Source of the DNA: an uncultured Alphaproteobacteria bacterium
Lineage (GTDB): Bacteria; Pseudomonadota; Alphaproteobacteria; RF32; CAG-239
Length of the DNA: 25,024 bases
Direction: 5' to 3'
NCBI GenBank assembly: GCA_910580155.1
Contig: CAJTWX010000002.1
Span: 1-25,024 of the forward strand
Part shown: positions 6,526 through 14,200 of the stretch, in pieces
How the letters are laid out: the number at the start of each line of letters is the position of its first letter
Position numbering within the stretch: position 1 is the first letter of the stretch
Position numbers and translations under genes: made by a program
Notes under the pieces: generated by a model
The model's database searches: none
What the model was told of the DNA's origin: nothing
What the model saw: the letters and a program-made list of their open reading frames with translations, nothing else

Positions 6526-6840
6526 CTAATTATCGATTACTTCGCCGGATTTCCGTGCAACGCGCTTTTTAACGCCGTCAACAACTTTATAGCCAACCTT
6601 TGAGGGTTTGCCTTCAGCTGTAACTGCTGCTACGTTGGAAACCTGAATAGCTGCTTCTTTGGTAACAATACCGCCAGGGTTGGTTTGGCTCGGCTTAGTA
6701 TGTCTTTTAACAAGGTTTACACCCTGAACGACAACTTTGCCTTCTTTCGGCATAGCTTTTAAAACTTCACCGGTTTTGCCTTTGTCATCACCTGCGATAA
6801 CGATTACTTTATCACCTTTTTTAATTTTCATTTTGCTCAT
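6526..6840 (-). CDS. rplX: 50S ribosomal protein L24
   Basis: A 104-residue L24 with KIKKGDKVIVIAGDDKGKTGEV (KOW motif) and GVNLVKRHTKPSQTNPGG. It is one of the assembly initiators of the large subunit and sits by the tunnel exit. Its ATG shares one base with the TAA of rplN (TAATG), so the two are translationally coupled. Confidence 0.97.
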   Translation of the reverse strand: MSKMKIKKGDKVIVIAGDDKGKTGEVLKAMPKEGKVVVQGVNLVKRHTKPSQTNPGGIVTKEAAIQVSNVAAVTAEGKPSKVGYKVVDGVKKRVARKSGEVIDN

Positions 6841-7208
6841 TACAAAACCTCCGGCGCTAAAGAAATAATTTTCATAAACTTTTTGGCACGCAACTCTCTG
6901 GTAACAGGGCCGAAGATACGAGTACCAATCGGCTCACCGTCTTTGTTCACCAAAACAGCTGCATTGCTGTCAAAACGGATAACACTACCGTCTTTACGTC
7001 TGATGTCGCTGGCTGTTCTAACGATAACTGCACGTTGAACATCACCTTTCTTCACACGCCCTTTAGGCATTGCATCCTTAACGGAAACGATAATAATGTC
7101 ACCGACTGAAGCATGCATTCTCTTGGAACCGCCAAGAACTTTAATGCACTGCACCTGACGTGCTCCAGAATTATCCGCAACATCTAGGTTGGTTTGCATC
7201 TGTATCAT
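6840..7208 (-). CDS. rplN: 50S ribosomal protein L14
   Basis: A 122-residue L14, the standard length, starting MIQMQTNLDVADNSGARQ, with GDIIIVSVKDAMPKGRVKKGDV and IGTRIFGPVTRELR. It forms part of an inter-subunit bridge. It overlaps rplX by one base and lies 17 nt after rpsQ. Confidence 0.98.
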   Translation of the reverse strand: MIQMQTNLDVADNSGARQVQCIKVLGGSKRMHASVGDIIIVSVKDAMPKGRVKKGDVQRAVIVRTASDIRRKDGSVIRFDSNAAVLVNKDGEPIGTRIFGPVTRELRAKKFMKIISLAPEVL

Positions 7209-7225
7209 AATTCATTCCTTCCTAA

Positions 7226-7468
7226 TTAGGCATTTTCATTATTACTGATTACAGTCCAAGTCTTGGTTTTGGAATAAGGTTTAGATTCAACAATCGAAAC
7301 CAAATCCCCTTCTTTGAACTGATTGTTCTCATCGTGAGCAGCAAATTTCTTACTTTTCTTCACGATTTTTTTGTAAACAGGATGCATAACCTGACGCTCT
7401 ACGCTGACCACGACAGTTTTATCCTGTTTAGCACTTACAACAACACCTTGAAGAATTCTTTTAGGCAT
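7226..7468 (-). CDS. rpsQ: 30S ribosomal protein S17
   Basis: An 80-residue S17 of the OB-fold type: LQGVVVSAKQDKTVVVSVER, HPVYKKIVKKSKKFAAHDE and EGDLVSIVESKPYSKTKTW. It binds the 5' and central domains of 16S rRNA and is an early assembly protein. It follows rpmC by 11 nt. Confidence 0.97.
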   Translation of the reverse strand: MPKRILQGVVVSAKQDKTVVVSVERQVMHPVYKKIVKKSKKFAAHDENNQFKEGDLVSIVESKPYSKTKTWTVISNNENA

Positions 7469-7479
7469 CTGTTTTTCTC

Positions 7480-7677
7480 CTAACTATTCTTCTTACGCTC
7501 TGTTAAAAGCGTATTGATTTGAGCTACTTCTTTACGAACTTTAGAGATAGCTGATGTATTTGTCAACTGGCCGGTAGCCTGCTGAATGCGCAAAGTTAAT
7601 TGCTCTTTCTTGCATTCTACGAGTCTTGCTTCCAACTCATCAACGCTCATAGCTCTCAAATCTTTAATTTTAACCAT
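7480..7677 (-). CDS. rpmC: 50S ribosomal protein L29
   Basis: A 65-residue, two-helix coiled-coil protein starting MVKIKDLRAMSVDELEARL, with the family core LTLRIQQATGQL. It sits at the peptide exit tunnel next to L23. Its ATG overlaps the rplP stop by one base (TAATG). Confidence 0.96.
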   Translation of the reverse strand: MVKIKDLRAMSVDELEARLVECKKEQLTLRIQQATGQLTNTSAISKVRKEVAQINTLLTERKKNS

Positions 7678-8105
7678 TATGCTTCTCCATTATCAGAATT
7701 CAAGCGTTTAACAAACTTGCTCTTAACGGGCAATTTTGCTGCACCTAACGCAAATGCTCTGCGTGCGATTTCTTCATCAACTTCGCCAATCTCGAACATA
7801 ATGCGCCCCGGTTTAACTCTTGCTACCCAAAATTCAGGAGCACCTTTACCTTTACCCATACGAACCTCGGCAGGTTTATCTGACACAGGAACATCTGGGA
7901 AAATTCTAATCCATAGTCTTCCGGCTCTTTTCATCTCACGGGTGATAGCGCGGCGGGCAGCCTCAATTTGGCGTGCGGTAACGCGCTCCGGTGTCAGAGC
8001 TTTCAGACCGAATGAACCGAAACTTAATTCAGAACCGCCTTTAGCAAGACCGTGAATACGGCCTTTATGCTGCTTGCGGAACTTTACACGTTTTGGACTT
8101 AACAT
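7677..8105 (-). CDS. rplP: 50S ribosomal protein L16
   Basis: A 142-residue L16 starting MLSPKRVKFRKQHKGRIHG, with RIFPDVPVSDKPAEVRMGKGKG and EFWVARVKPGRIMFEI. It helps position A-site tRNA and matures the peptidyl transferase centre. Length is slightly above the usual ~137 because of the C-terminal tail. It overlaps rpmC by one base. Confidence 0.98.
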   Translation of the reverse strand: MLSPKRVKFRKQHKGRIHGLAKGGSELSFGSFGLKALTPERVTARQIEAARRAITREMKRAGRLWIRIFPDVPVSDKPAEVRMGKGKGAPEFWVARVKPGRIMFEIGEVDEEIARRAFALGAAKLPVKSKFVKRLNSDNGEA

Positions 8106-8120
8106 ATCAAAACCTCATTC

Positions 8121-8789
8121 TTACTTTTGTTCAGCCAATTTCTTGTCTTGTGCCATCGGATCGTGAGACATAATCTCACCTTTGTAAATCCAAACTTTAA
8201 CACCGCAAGCACCATATGTGGTGTGAGCTGTTGAAGTGGCATAGTCAATATCAGCACGAAGAGTGTGCAAAGGCACTCTGCCCTCACGGTAATATTCAGT
8301 TCTTGCGATTTCCGCACCGCCTAAACGGCCGGAGCAGCAAACTTTGATACCTTCGGCGCCCAAACGCAAAGCAGACTGCATAACTCTCTTCATCGCACGG
8401 CGGAAAGCAACACGTCTTTCCAACTGCTGTGCAACAGAATCAGCAACTAACTGTGCATCCAGTTCCGGCTTTCTGACTTCCAGAATGTTTAATTGAACTT
8501 CAGAATCGGTCAACTTTTGAATGTCTTTTCTTAACAACTCAATGTCTTGACCCTTCTTGCCAATAACAACACCTGGTCTTGCTGAATGAATAGTAACTCT
8601 TGCTTTCTTGGCAGGACGTTCAATAACAACCTTGCTGATACCGGCTTGAGCCAACTTTTCTTTCAAAAATTTTCTGATTTTCAAATCTTCGTGGAGGTAA
8701 TCGGTGAACTTTTCGTCAGCATACCAACGAGAGTCCCAAGTGCGGTTAACACCTAAACGAAGACTGATAGGATTTACTTTCTGTCCCAT
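8121..8789 (-). CDS. rpsC: 30S ribosomal protein S3
   Basis: A 222-residue S3 starting MGQKVNPISLRLGVNRTWDS. The KH domain GxxG loop is VVIGKKGQDIELL. The C-terminal domain contains GIKVCCSGRLGGAEIARTE and HTTYGACGVKVWIYKGE. S3 lines the mRNA entry channel and has helicase-related roles with S4 and S5. It starts 5 nt after the rplV stop. Confidence 0.98.
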   Translation of the reverse strand: MGQKVNPISLRLGVNRTWDSRWYADEKFTDYLHEDLKIRKFLKEKLAQAGISKVVIERPAKKARVTIHSARPGVVIGKKGQDIELLRKDIQKLTDSEVQLNILEVRKPELDAQLVADSVAQQLERRVAFRRAMKRVMQSALRLGAEGIKVCCSGRLGGAEIARTEYYREGRVPLHTLRADIDYATSTAHTTYGACGVKVWIYKGEIMSHDPMAQDKKLAEQK

Positions 8790-8794
8790 TTATT

Positions 8795-9169
8795 TTACTC
8801 CCCACGCTCTGCAACAACAATCGTCAGTTTGGAGAAAGGCTTCAATACTCTTGCGCCTCTTCCACGCCCACGTGCGTGCATACGTTTCATTACAATGCCG
8901 TTGCCGGTATAAGCTTCAGCAACAACAAGCTTATCAATATTAAGCTTATGGTTGTTTTCAGCATTGGCAATAGCAGATTTCAATACTTCTAAAGCAACTT
9001 TTGCGATTCTTTTCTTAGAAAAGCTAAGTTCTGCAACAGCTTTCTCAGCACTCAAGCCTCTGATTGACTGGGCAACAAGGTTTAATTTACGAGAGCTGGA
9101 GCGGATAGAATTGTCCATAGCCATAGCTTGGTTATCGGCAAGTCTTCTTGTATCTTTACTTTTTCCCAT
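8795..9169 (-). CDS. rplV: 50S ribosomal protein L22
   Basis: A 124-residue L22. The core is SRKLNLVAQSIRGLSAEKAVAEL, and the tunnel-lining beta hairpin region runs through GNGIVMKRMHARGRGRGAR. The N-terminus (MGKSKDTRRLADNQAMAMDN) is a little longer than in E. coli. L22 lines the narrowest part of the exit tunnel. It follows rpsS by 2 nt. Confidence 0.97.
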   Translation of the reverse strand: MGKSKDTRRLADNQAMAMDNSIRSSSRKLNLVAQSIRGLSAEKAVAELSFSKKRIAKVALEVLKSAIANAENNHKLNIDKLVVAEAYTGNGIVMKRMHARGRGRGARVLKPFSKLTIVVAERGE

Positions 9170-9171
9170 AA

Positions 9172-9450
9172 TTAACCTCTCTTAACTTTTTTATCTGCAG
9201 CGTGACCATAGAAAGTACGAGTCGGAGCAAATTCGCCAAACTTATGGCCAACCATTTCTTCGGTAACGAGTACCGGAATAAATTTATGACCATTGTGAAC
9301 GCCAAATGTCAAACCAACAAACTGCGGCAACATTGTGGAACGACGAGACCAAATCTTAATCACTTCATTACGAGTAGATGCTCTTGCTGCATCAGCTTTT
9401 TTAAGAAGATAACCATCTACAAAAGGTCCTTTCCATACGGAACGAGTCAT
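9172..9450 (-). CDS. rpsS: 30S ribosomal protein S19
   Basis: A 92-residue S19 starting MTRSVWKGPFVDGYLLKK, with TMLPQFVGLTFGVHNGHKFIPV and MVGHKFGEFAPTRTFYGH. It lies in the head of the small subunit with S13, near the A-site tRNA. Length is standard. Confidence 0.98.
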   Translation of the reverse strand: MTRSVWKGPFVDGYLLKKADAARASTRNEVIKIWSRRSTMLPQFVGLTFGVHNGHKFIPVLVTEEMVGHKFGEFAPTRTFYGHAADKKVKRG

Positions 9451-9462
9451 CAGTTTACCTCC

Positions 9463-10299
9463 TTATTTCTTTTTGTTTTCATGACGAGATCTCATAATAA
9501 AGCGATCTGTCTTCTTGTTAGAACGAGTTTTAGCACCCTTCGTCGGTTTACCCCAAGGTGTAACCGGATGACGACCACCGGATGTGCGGCCTTCACCACC
9601 ACCGTGCGGGTGATCAACAGGGTTCATTGCAACACCGCGAGAAACCGGACGAGCGCCCAGCCATCTTGCGCGGCCGGCTTTACCCAGAGAAACGTTTTGA
9701 TTATCTGGATTAGAAACCGCACCAACGGTAGCCAGACATTCTTCACGAACGATTCTCAACTCGCCTGAAGAAAGCTTCAATTGAGCATAACCGCCGTCTT
9801 TACCAACAACCTGAGCATAACAACCGGCAGAACGAACTAACTGTCCGCCTTTGCCAACTTTGAGCTCAACGTTGTGTACAATTGTACCAACCGGCATACT
9901 TCTCAAAGGCATAGCATTACCCGGCTTAATATCAGCTTTCTCGGCAGAGATAACTTTATCGCCGGCTTTCAATCTTTGCGGAGCCAAAATATAAGCCTTT
10001 TCACCATCTTCATAGTTAATTAAAGCAATGAAAGATGTGCGGTTCGGATCATACTCGATTCTCTCCACAGTTGCTTCACAATCAAATTTATTACGCTTGA
10101 AGTCGATAACGCGGTATTTGCGTTTGTGTCCGCCACCGATTCTACGACTTGTAACGTGTCCGAAATTATCACGCCCACCGGTTTTTGTCAGACCAACGGT
10201 CAGACTTTTCTCAGGTTTGCCTTTATAAAGCTCACTTCTGTCAACAATAATCAGCTGACGAAGACCTGGAGTAGCGGGCTTAAATGTTTTCAAAGCCAT
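9463..10299 (-). CDS. rplB: 50S ribosomal protein L2
   Basis: A 278-residue L2 with the N-terminal OB fold and SH3-like barrel and the conserved C-terminal loop: GVAMNPVDHPHGGGEGRTSGG and HPVTPWGKPTKGAKTR. The histidine of HPHGGGEG is the residue implicated in peptidyl transferase centre organisation. It is a key assembly protein joining the subunits. Confidence 0.98.
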   Translation of the reverse strand: MALKTFKPATPGLRQLIIVDRSELYKGKPEKSLTVGLTKTGGRDNFGHVTSRRIGGGHKRKYRVIDFKRNKFDCEATVERIEYDPNRTSFIALINYEDGEKAYILAPQRLKAGDKVISAEKADIKPGNAMPLRSMPVGTIVHNVELKVGKGGQLVRSAGCYAQVVGKDGGYAQLKLSSGELRIVREECLATVGAVSNPDNQNVSLGKAGRARWLGARPVSRGVAMNPVDHPHGGGEGRTSGGRHPVTPWGKPTKGAKTRSNKKTDRFIMRSRHENKKK

Positions 10300-10301
10300 A
10301 A

Positions 10302-10619
10302 CTAAATTCCTGCTGTAACATCAATATTTTGACCTTCGGCAAGCGTAATAACAGCTTTTTTGTAATCAGAGCGAACACCCTGATATCCTCTGAAGCGTTT
10401 AACCTTACCGGCTTGTTTAACGGTATTAACCTTATTTACCTTAACGTTAAAGATTGCTTCAACAGCAGCTTTAACTTCATCTTTCGTAGCAGACAACGGC
10501 ACCATAAAGACAACCTTGCCATTCTCGGAAGACATCATAGATTTTTCGGTAATTACCGGACGAAGTAATGTATCATACATAGCTGCAGTTACATTGTTTG
10601 CATTTTCTGATTTTTTCAT
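10302..10619 (-). CDS. rplW: 50S ribosomal protein L23
   Basis: A 105-residue L23 with YDTLLRPVITEKSM, VPLSATKDEVKAAVEAIFNVKV and NTVKQAGKVKRFRGYQG. It sits at the exit tunnel and docks trigger factor and SRP. The start is taken as the ATG at 10619, which overlaps the rplD stop as ATGA; a TTG 7 codons upstream would only add non-family residues. Confidence 0.96.
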   Translation of the reverse strand: MKKSENANNVTAAMYDTLLRPVITEKSMMSSENGKVVFMVPLSATKDEVKAAVEAIFNVKVNKVNTVKQAGKVKRFRGYQGVRSDYKKAVITLAEGQNIDVTAGI

Positions 10620-11236
10620 TGTAATCTTTCCTCCAAGCAAGCAACGGCATCTTTAGTCAACACCAACTTCTCTTTTTTCAAAATATCGTATACATTGGCA
10701 CCGATTGTCGGCAATACATCAACGCCGGCAATGTTGCGGCTCGCCAATGCGAAATTAACATCAACTTCCTTACCATCAATGAACAGGCAGTTATTCAAAC
10801 CGCAAACATTCAATTTAGCAAGTAAATCTTTTGTTTTTGTGCTTGAAAGCTTTGCCTCGTCAATAACAACAAGGTTTCCCTCTTTCGCTTTTGCCGAAAG
10901 AGCTGTTTTCAGACCTAATTTTCTGAATTTTTTAGTCAAATCGTGAGAGTGGTCTCTTACAACCGGACCAAAAACGATACCACCTTTTCTAAACTGAGCA
11001 CCCTTACGGCTACCTTGACGAGCATTACCGCTGCCTTTTTGCTTAAACGGTTTTGCCGGTGTCAAAGCAACGTCAGAGCGCCCCTTTGTCTGGTGGTTAC
11101 CGCATTGGCGCATAGCTAACTGCCAATTAACAACGCGGTGCAAAACATCTGCACGAACTTCAACACCAAAGATAGCGTCATTGAGTTCAATGCTTCCGAC
11201 GTTTTCATTATTTAAATTTAAGATGTCCTGTTTCAT
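10616..11236 (-). CDS. rplD: 50S ribosomal protein L4
   Basis: A 206-residue L4. The extended loop that reaches the tunnel is GSGNARQGSRKGAQFRKGGIVFGP; the globular part ends with DVLPTIGANVYDILKKEKLVLTKDAV. In E. coli L4 also represses the S10 operon through the leader; the structured leader upstream of rpsJ here makes an analogous loop possible but unproven. The ATG at 11236 is chosen over a TTG two codons upstream because AAGGAA then lies 8 nt away. Confidence 0.97.
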   Translation of the reverse strand: MKQDILNLNNENVGSIELNDAIFGVEVRADVLHRVVNWQLAMRQCGNHQTKGRSDVALTPAKPFKQKGSGNARQGSRKGAQFRKGGIVFGPVVRDHSHDLTKKFRKLGLKTALSAKAKEGNLVVIDEAKLSSTKTKDLLAKLNVCGLNNCLFIDGKEVDVNFALASRNIAGVDVLPTIGANVYDILKKEKLVLTKDAVACLEERLQ

Positions 11237-11256
11237 ATTCAAAATTCCTTAATCTC

Positions 11257-11979
11257 TTATGCATTATCAGCTGCTTCTTCAGCTTTAACTGCAACAGGTT
11301 CATCAACCTTTTTCAAACCCGCAGGCATCGGCAATTTGACATCTGCAGTTTTTTTAATAGCATCAGTAACGCGAACCCAAGCATTTTCAGCCCCCGGAAC
11401 GCCACCTTTAACCATAATCAAACCACGGCTAGCATCAACAGAAACAACTTTAAGATTCTGAACAGTTACACGTTCATCACCCATATGTCCTGCCATTTTC
11501 TTGCCCTTAAATACCTTACCTGGGTCTTGTCTTTGTCCCGTAGAACCGTGCGAACGGTGAGAAACCGACACACCGTGCGTCGCCTCAAGACCTGCGAAGT
11601 TATGACGCTTCATAACACCGGCAAAACCTTTACCGATAGAAGTAGCACAAACATCGACATATTGTCCAGCAACAAAGTGTTCTGCAGACAACTCATCACC
11701 AACAGACAACAAGCAGTCTTCAGAAACTCTGAATTCGCCCATTTTCTTTTTCGGTTCAACTTTAGCCTTGGTGAAGTACCCCTTCATTGGCTTAGATACA
11801 TTTTTAGCTTTTACAGCACCAGTTCCCAATTGAACTGCACTGTAACCGTCTTTTTCATTTGTTCTGACATTAACAACCTGAAGCCCTTCAACAGCCAAAA
11901 CTGTTACCGGAACATGTGTGCCGTCTGCTTCAAATACTCTCGTCATCCCAAGTTTTTTTGCGATAAGACCAGTACGCAT
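11257..11979 (-). CDS. rplC: 50S ribosomal protein L3
   Basis: A 240-residue L3 starting MRTGLIAKKLGMTRVF, with the central loop SHRSHGSTGQRQDPGKVFKGKKMAGHMG, in which the glutamine of GQRQ is the methylation target in E. coli. It is an initiator of large-subunit assembly. The C-terminal tail (about 20 residues, rich in A, V and E) is longer than in E. coli and is seen in other Alphaproteobacteria. A small hairpin with one G-U pair (12003-12028) lies in the 56-nt gap before the gene. Confidence 0.97.
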   Translation of the reverse strand: MRTGLIAKKLGMTRVFEADGTHVPVTVLAVEGLQVVNVRTNEKDGYSAVQLGTGAVKAKNVSKPMKGYFTKAKVEPKKKMGEFRVSEDCLLSVGDELSAEHFVAGQYVDVCATSIGKGFAGVMKRHNFAGLEATHGVSVSHRSHGSTGQRQDPGKVFKGKKMAGHMGDERVTVQNLKVVSVDASRGLIMVKGGVPGAENAWVRVTDAIKKTADVKLPMPAGLKKVDEPVAVKAEEAADNA

Positions 11980-12035
11980 TATTATTTTTTCCTTTTCAAT
12001 AGGTTGATTTTATCTTTCAAAAACCAACATTAAAA

Positions 12036-12347
12036 TTATAACTTAATTTCTACATTAACGCCGGCTGCCAAGTCCAATTTCATCAGAGCATCAACAGTCT
12101 GCGGTGTAGGATCTACAATATCAAGAAGTCTTTTATGTGTACGAATTTCAAACTGCTCACGGGATTTTTTATTAACGTGAGGAGAACGATTCACCGTAAA
12201 CTTCTCAATCTTTGTTGGAAGAGGAATAGGCCCTCTAACATTTGCCCCGGTTCTTTTAGCTGTATGAACAATCTCTTTTGTCGACAAATCCAACAAGCGA
12301 TGGTCAAAAGCCTTGAGGCGGATTCTTATGTTTTGTGTATCCATCAT
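12036..12347 (-). CDS. rpsJ: 30S ribosomal protein S10
   Basis: A 103-residue S10 starting MMDTQNIRIRLKAFDHRLLD, with VRGPIPLPTKIEKFTVNRSPHVNKKSREQFE and DALMKLDLAAGVNVEIKL. It is part of the 30S head and, as NusE, takes part in antitermination. Two adjacent ATGs compete (12347 and 12344); the first is closer to AGGAAAA and is used here. A 32-residue in-frame upstream extension (ATG 12443) is rejected because it crosses the leader hairpins and has no family counterpart. First gene of the operon; tuf and fusA are not upstream. Confidence 0.96.
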   Translation of the reverse strand: MMDTQNIRIRLKAFDHRLLDLSTKEIVHTAKRTGANVRGPIPLPTKIEKFTVNRSPHVNKKSREQFEIRTHKRLLDIVDPTPQTVDALMKLDLAAGVNVEIKL

Positions 12348-12366
12348 TTTAACACTTTTCCTATAA

Positions 12367-12441
12367 CTAAATGGCAAAAAATTCCATACGGAACCCTGCC
12401 ATCTAAAAATTTTTGCAAACCTTTTGCAGCAACCGGTTCGC
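12367..12441 (-). promoter_or_regulatory. Structured mRNA leader of the rpsJ operon (two hairpins)
   Basis: Hairpin 1: GCGAACC pairs with GGTTTGC (12441-12435 and 12421-12415). Hairpin 2: TTAGATGGCA pairs with TGCCATTTAG (12406-12397 and 12376-12367, two G-U pairs), with an inner TTCC/GGAA helix and GTAT tetraloop. It ends just ahead of the rpsJ ribosome site. Leaders of S10 operons are known sites of ribosomal-protein feedback; this one resembles no leader I can name. Confidence 0.5.
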
Positions 12442-12684
12442 ATTATGGGTTATATTGATTCGCAAGAAAGTTAATACTTCCTTAACATTTGCTGCGTTGC
12501 CTTTGTAACATTTAAATTTTATAATTGCAACAAAAAAATGCACAAAAAATCAAAAAAAATCACTTTTTTTATCATTTAAATCCTTTACTGCGATTCAGAT
12601 TGCCTCATATTGACAAAAAAACACCATCAACATCTCTACAAAATACCAAAACTGCTACTATATCGGGATTAAGGAGAAAAAATT
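12442..12684. other. Intergenic region between divergent rpsJ operon and exported-protein gene
   Basis: AT-rich divergent promoter region. On the plus strand TTGACA at 12610-12615 is a good -35 hexamer, but the -10 at normal spacing is poor. On the minus strand several AT-rich -10-like motifs lie between about 12450 and 12520 (for example CATAAT and TATAAC), none with a matching -35 that I trust. No RNA gene or coding frame is supported. Confidence 0.5.
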
Positions 12685-13122
12685 ATGCTGACATTGCTTT
12701 TGACATCTATGCTGATAACTGCTAACCCCGACCAGCCGACCGAAGTATACGGCTCTGCCGCCTCGCCCACCGGCGGGCAAAATACAATCACCGTCCAACA
12801 ACCGGAAAATATGCAAAACTCCTTCGGCTATATCGCACCGGAAACAACAACACAACAACCGTCGCAACCTGCCACACAACCTTCTGAGCACACAGCATCC
12901 ACCGCCCCCAAAAACATCCCGACAGCCAAGTTACTCGCAAACCAGCTTGCCACTGTCAACCCCAAAGATATGAATTCACTTGATTATAAAGAAAAAATCG
13001 AAAACACGATTTATCAATCCGGCGACCGTTTGATTGTAATTCAATCCATCCCTATGAAGTACATCAAAGAAGCTACCGAGCCAAATATCCAGCCCTCAAT
13101 CAACGATTTTCCGCAGTTTTAA
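12685..13122 (+). CDS. Small exported protein, function unknown
   Basis: A 145-residue protein that I do not recognise. It starts after a strong ribosome site (AAGGAG, 8 nt before the ATG). Residues 1-13 (MLTLLLTSMLITA) look like a short signal peptide or anchor lacking a basic n-region. Residues 15-80 are low-complexity and rich in Q, P, T and S (for example TTTQQPSQPATQPSEH), as in linkers of periplasmic or surface proteins. The C-terminal ~65 residues (NPKDMNSLDYKEKIENTIYQSGDRLIVIQSIPMKYIKEA, split by a turn) look folded and may be the functional part. It converges with the glycosyltransferase gene, only 2 nt separating the stops, and no terminator lies between them. Transcription could therefore continue antisense through that gene. 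Confidence 0.7.
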   Translation: MLTLLLTSMLITANPDQPTEVYGSAASPTGGQNTITVQQPENMQNSFGYIAPETTTQQPSQPATQPSEHTASTAPKNIPTAKLLANQLATVNPKDMNSLDYKEKIENTIYQSGDRLIVIQSIPMKYIKEATEPNIQPSINDFPQF

Positions 13123-13124
13123 CC

Positions 13125-14000
13125 TTATATTCTCGACCGCACTCTTTTCTCAAAAATGCAAATTCCAAGAAAATAAAATCTGAATCCCGTATCGCCATAC
13201 TCAATTTTAACAACCGGCACCCCAAACACCTTAAAAATACTGCGTTGCATAGCCATAAACGCAACATCCAACTTATAATATCCGGCAAATCGAACCAAAA
13301 AAGACCGCGCGTCTTTATAGTCTTGAACGGCTTGCCTGTCCGTTTCAACACTCCTTGTTATTGAACTCGGATTATATCTGTAATAATAGGAAACATCCGC
13401 AATCGCAACAGCTGCTCCTAAAAGCTTAATAGCCTGCAGCGACCACAATATATCCTCATACTTCTTTCCTTCTGCAAAAAATATTTTCTTGTCAACCAAA
13501 AGCTCCCTTCTGTATATTTTATTACATACATAACAATGCTCTCCATTATCCAGCAGATAACACCATTTTTCTTTCAACGTTTTTAAAGCTCTGTTTCGCG
13601 CTTTCACTCTCCTTTTCTTAAATTTTCCGTTTTCTGCGCACAAAATAATTTTTCCGCCGGCAATATCTGCTGCATCACCTTTGGCCGCCAAATATAATTT
13701 TTCACAAAAATCCAAGTCAACCCAATCATCAGAATCCACAAATCCGACAAACTCGCCCACCGCACAGTTTATTCCTCTGTTTCTGGCGACTGACACTCCG
13801 GCATTTTCTTGATTGATAACTTTAATGCGGACATCCCCTGCCGCATACTCTTCCAAAATCTGCAGGCTATTATCAGATGACCCGTCATTAACGACAATAA
13901 TCTCAATATCTTTCAGCGTCTGTCCAATTAAACTGTCTAAACATTCCCGCAAATACTTCTCAACATTATAAACCGGAACAATTATTGAAACTTTTATCAT
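13125..14000 (-). CDS. Family 2 glycosyltransferase
   Basis: A 291-residue GT-A fold enzyme. The N-terminus is KVSIIVPVYNVEKYLRECLDSL; the nucleotide-binding motif is VVNDGSSDNS (37-45); NAGVSVARNRG follows; the metal-binding motif is DSDD (89-92) in GFVDSDDWVD. The acceptor region has KYEDILWSLQ. Such enzymes transfer a sugar from a nucleotide-sugar to a lipid- or polysaccharide-linked acceptor at the cytoplasmic face of the membrane, for example in lipopolysaccharide or capsule synthesis. The acceptor cannot be told. No C-terminal membrane segment is obvious. The ATG at 14000 with GAGG 6 nt ahead is preferred to a GTG at 14012. It stands alone, not in a polysaccharide cluster, and has a perfect palindrome directly in front of it. 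Confidence 0.88.
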   Translation of the reverse strand: MIKVSIIVPVYNVEKYLRECLDSLIGQTLKDIEIIVVNDGSSDNSLQILEEYAAGDVRIKVINQENAGVSVARNRGINCAVGEFVGFVDSDDWVDLDFCEKLYLAAKGDAADIAGGKIILCAENGKFKKRRVKARNRALKTLKEKWCYLLDNGEHCYVCNKIYRRELLVDKKIFFAEGKKYEDILWSLQAIKLLGAAVAIADVSYYYRYNPSSITRSVETDRQAVQDYKDARSFLVRFAGYYKLDVAFMAMQRSIFKVFGVPVVKIEYGDTGFRFYFLGICIFEKRVRSRI

Positions 14001-14010
14001 AACAAACCTC

Positions 14011-14051
14011 ACTGCTTTAAAAAAACGACCGTTTTTTTAAAGCAGTTTTTT
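14011..14051 (+). terminator. Perfect 17-bp inverted repeat with T-run (plus-strand terminator-like)
   Basis: ACTGCTTTAAAAAAACG (14011-14027) is repeated inverted and without mismatch at 14030-14046, separated by AC, and followed on the plus strand by TTTTTT (14046-14051). By form it is a rho-independent terminator for plus-strand transcription. On the minus strand it lies 11 nt upstream of the glycosyltransferase start, inside its 5' leader, so it could also be an operator or a translational hairpin. Confidence 0.6.
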
Positions 14052-14163
14052 GTGCATAAATAATATACGCTATTAGATATTTAGTCTATATTATCATAGC
14101 TTAAATTAAACGGTCATATTTATTAAGCACCAAAATCCGACAAACATTTCACAAAAAAGCCAA

Positions 14164-14195
14164 CAAAAAAAGCACTCCTACAAGAGTGCTTTTTT
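14164..14195 (-). terminator. Terminator after tRNA-His (bidirectional form)
   Basis: AGCACTC and GAGTGCT (14171-14177 and 14184-14190) form a 7-bp stem around CTACAA, with A-run before and T-run after, so it can work in both directions. It follows the tRNA 3' end by 5 nt on the minus strand. Confidence 0.85.
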
Positions 14196-14200
14196 CAATC

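Noticed and set aside
12348..12443. 32-residue N-terminal extension of S10 or a leader peptide
   Set aside because: The frame is open from an ATG at 12443, but it crosses both leader hairpins and S10 proteins begin at the MDTQN region. A leader peptide cannot be excluded but has no stop before rpsJ.
12525..12725. Plus-strand frame upstream of the exported-protein gene
   Set aside because: Low-complexity lysine-rich sequence in the promoter region, overlapping the better-supported gene start.
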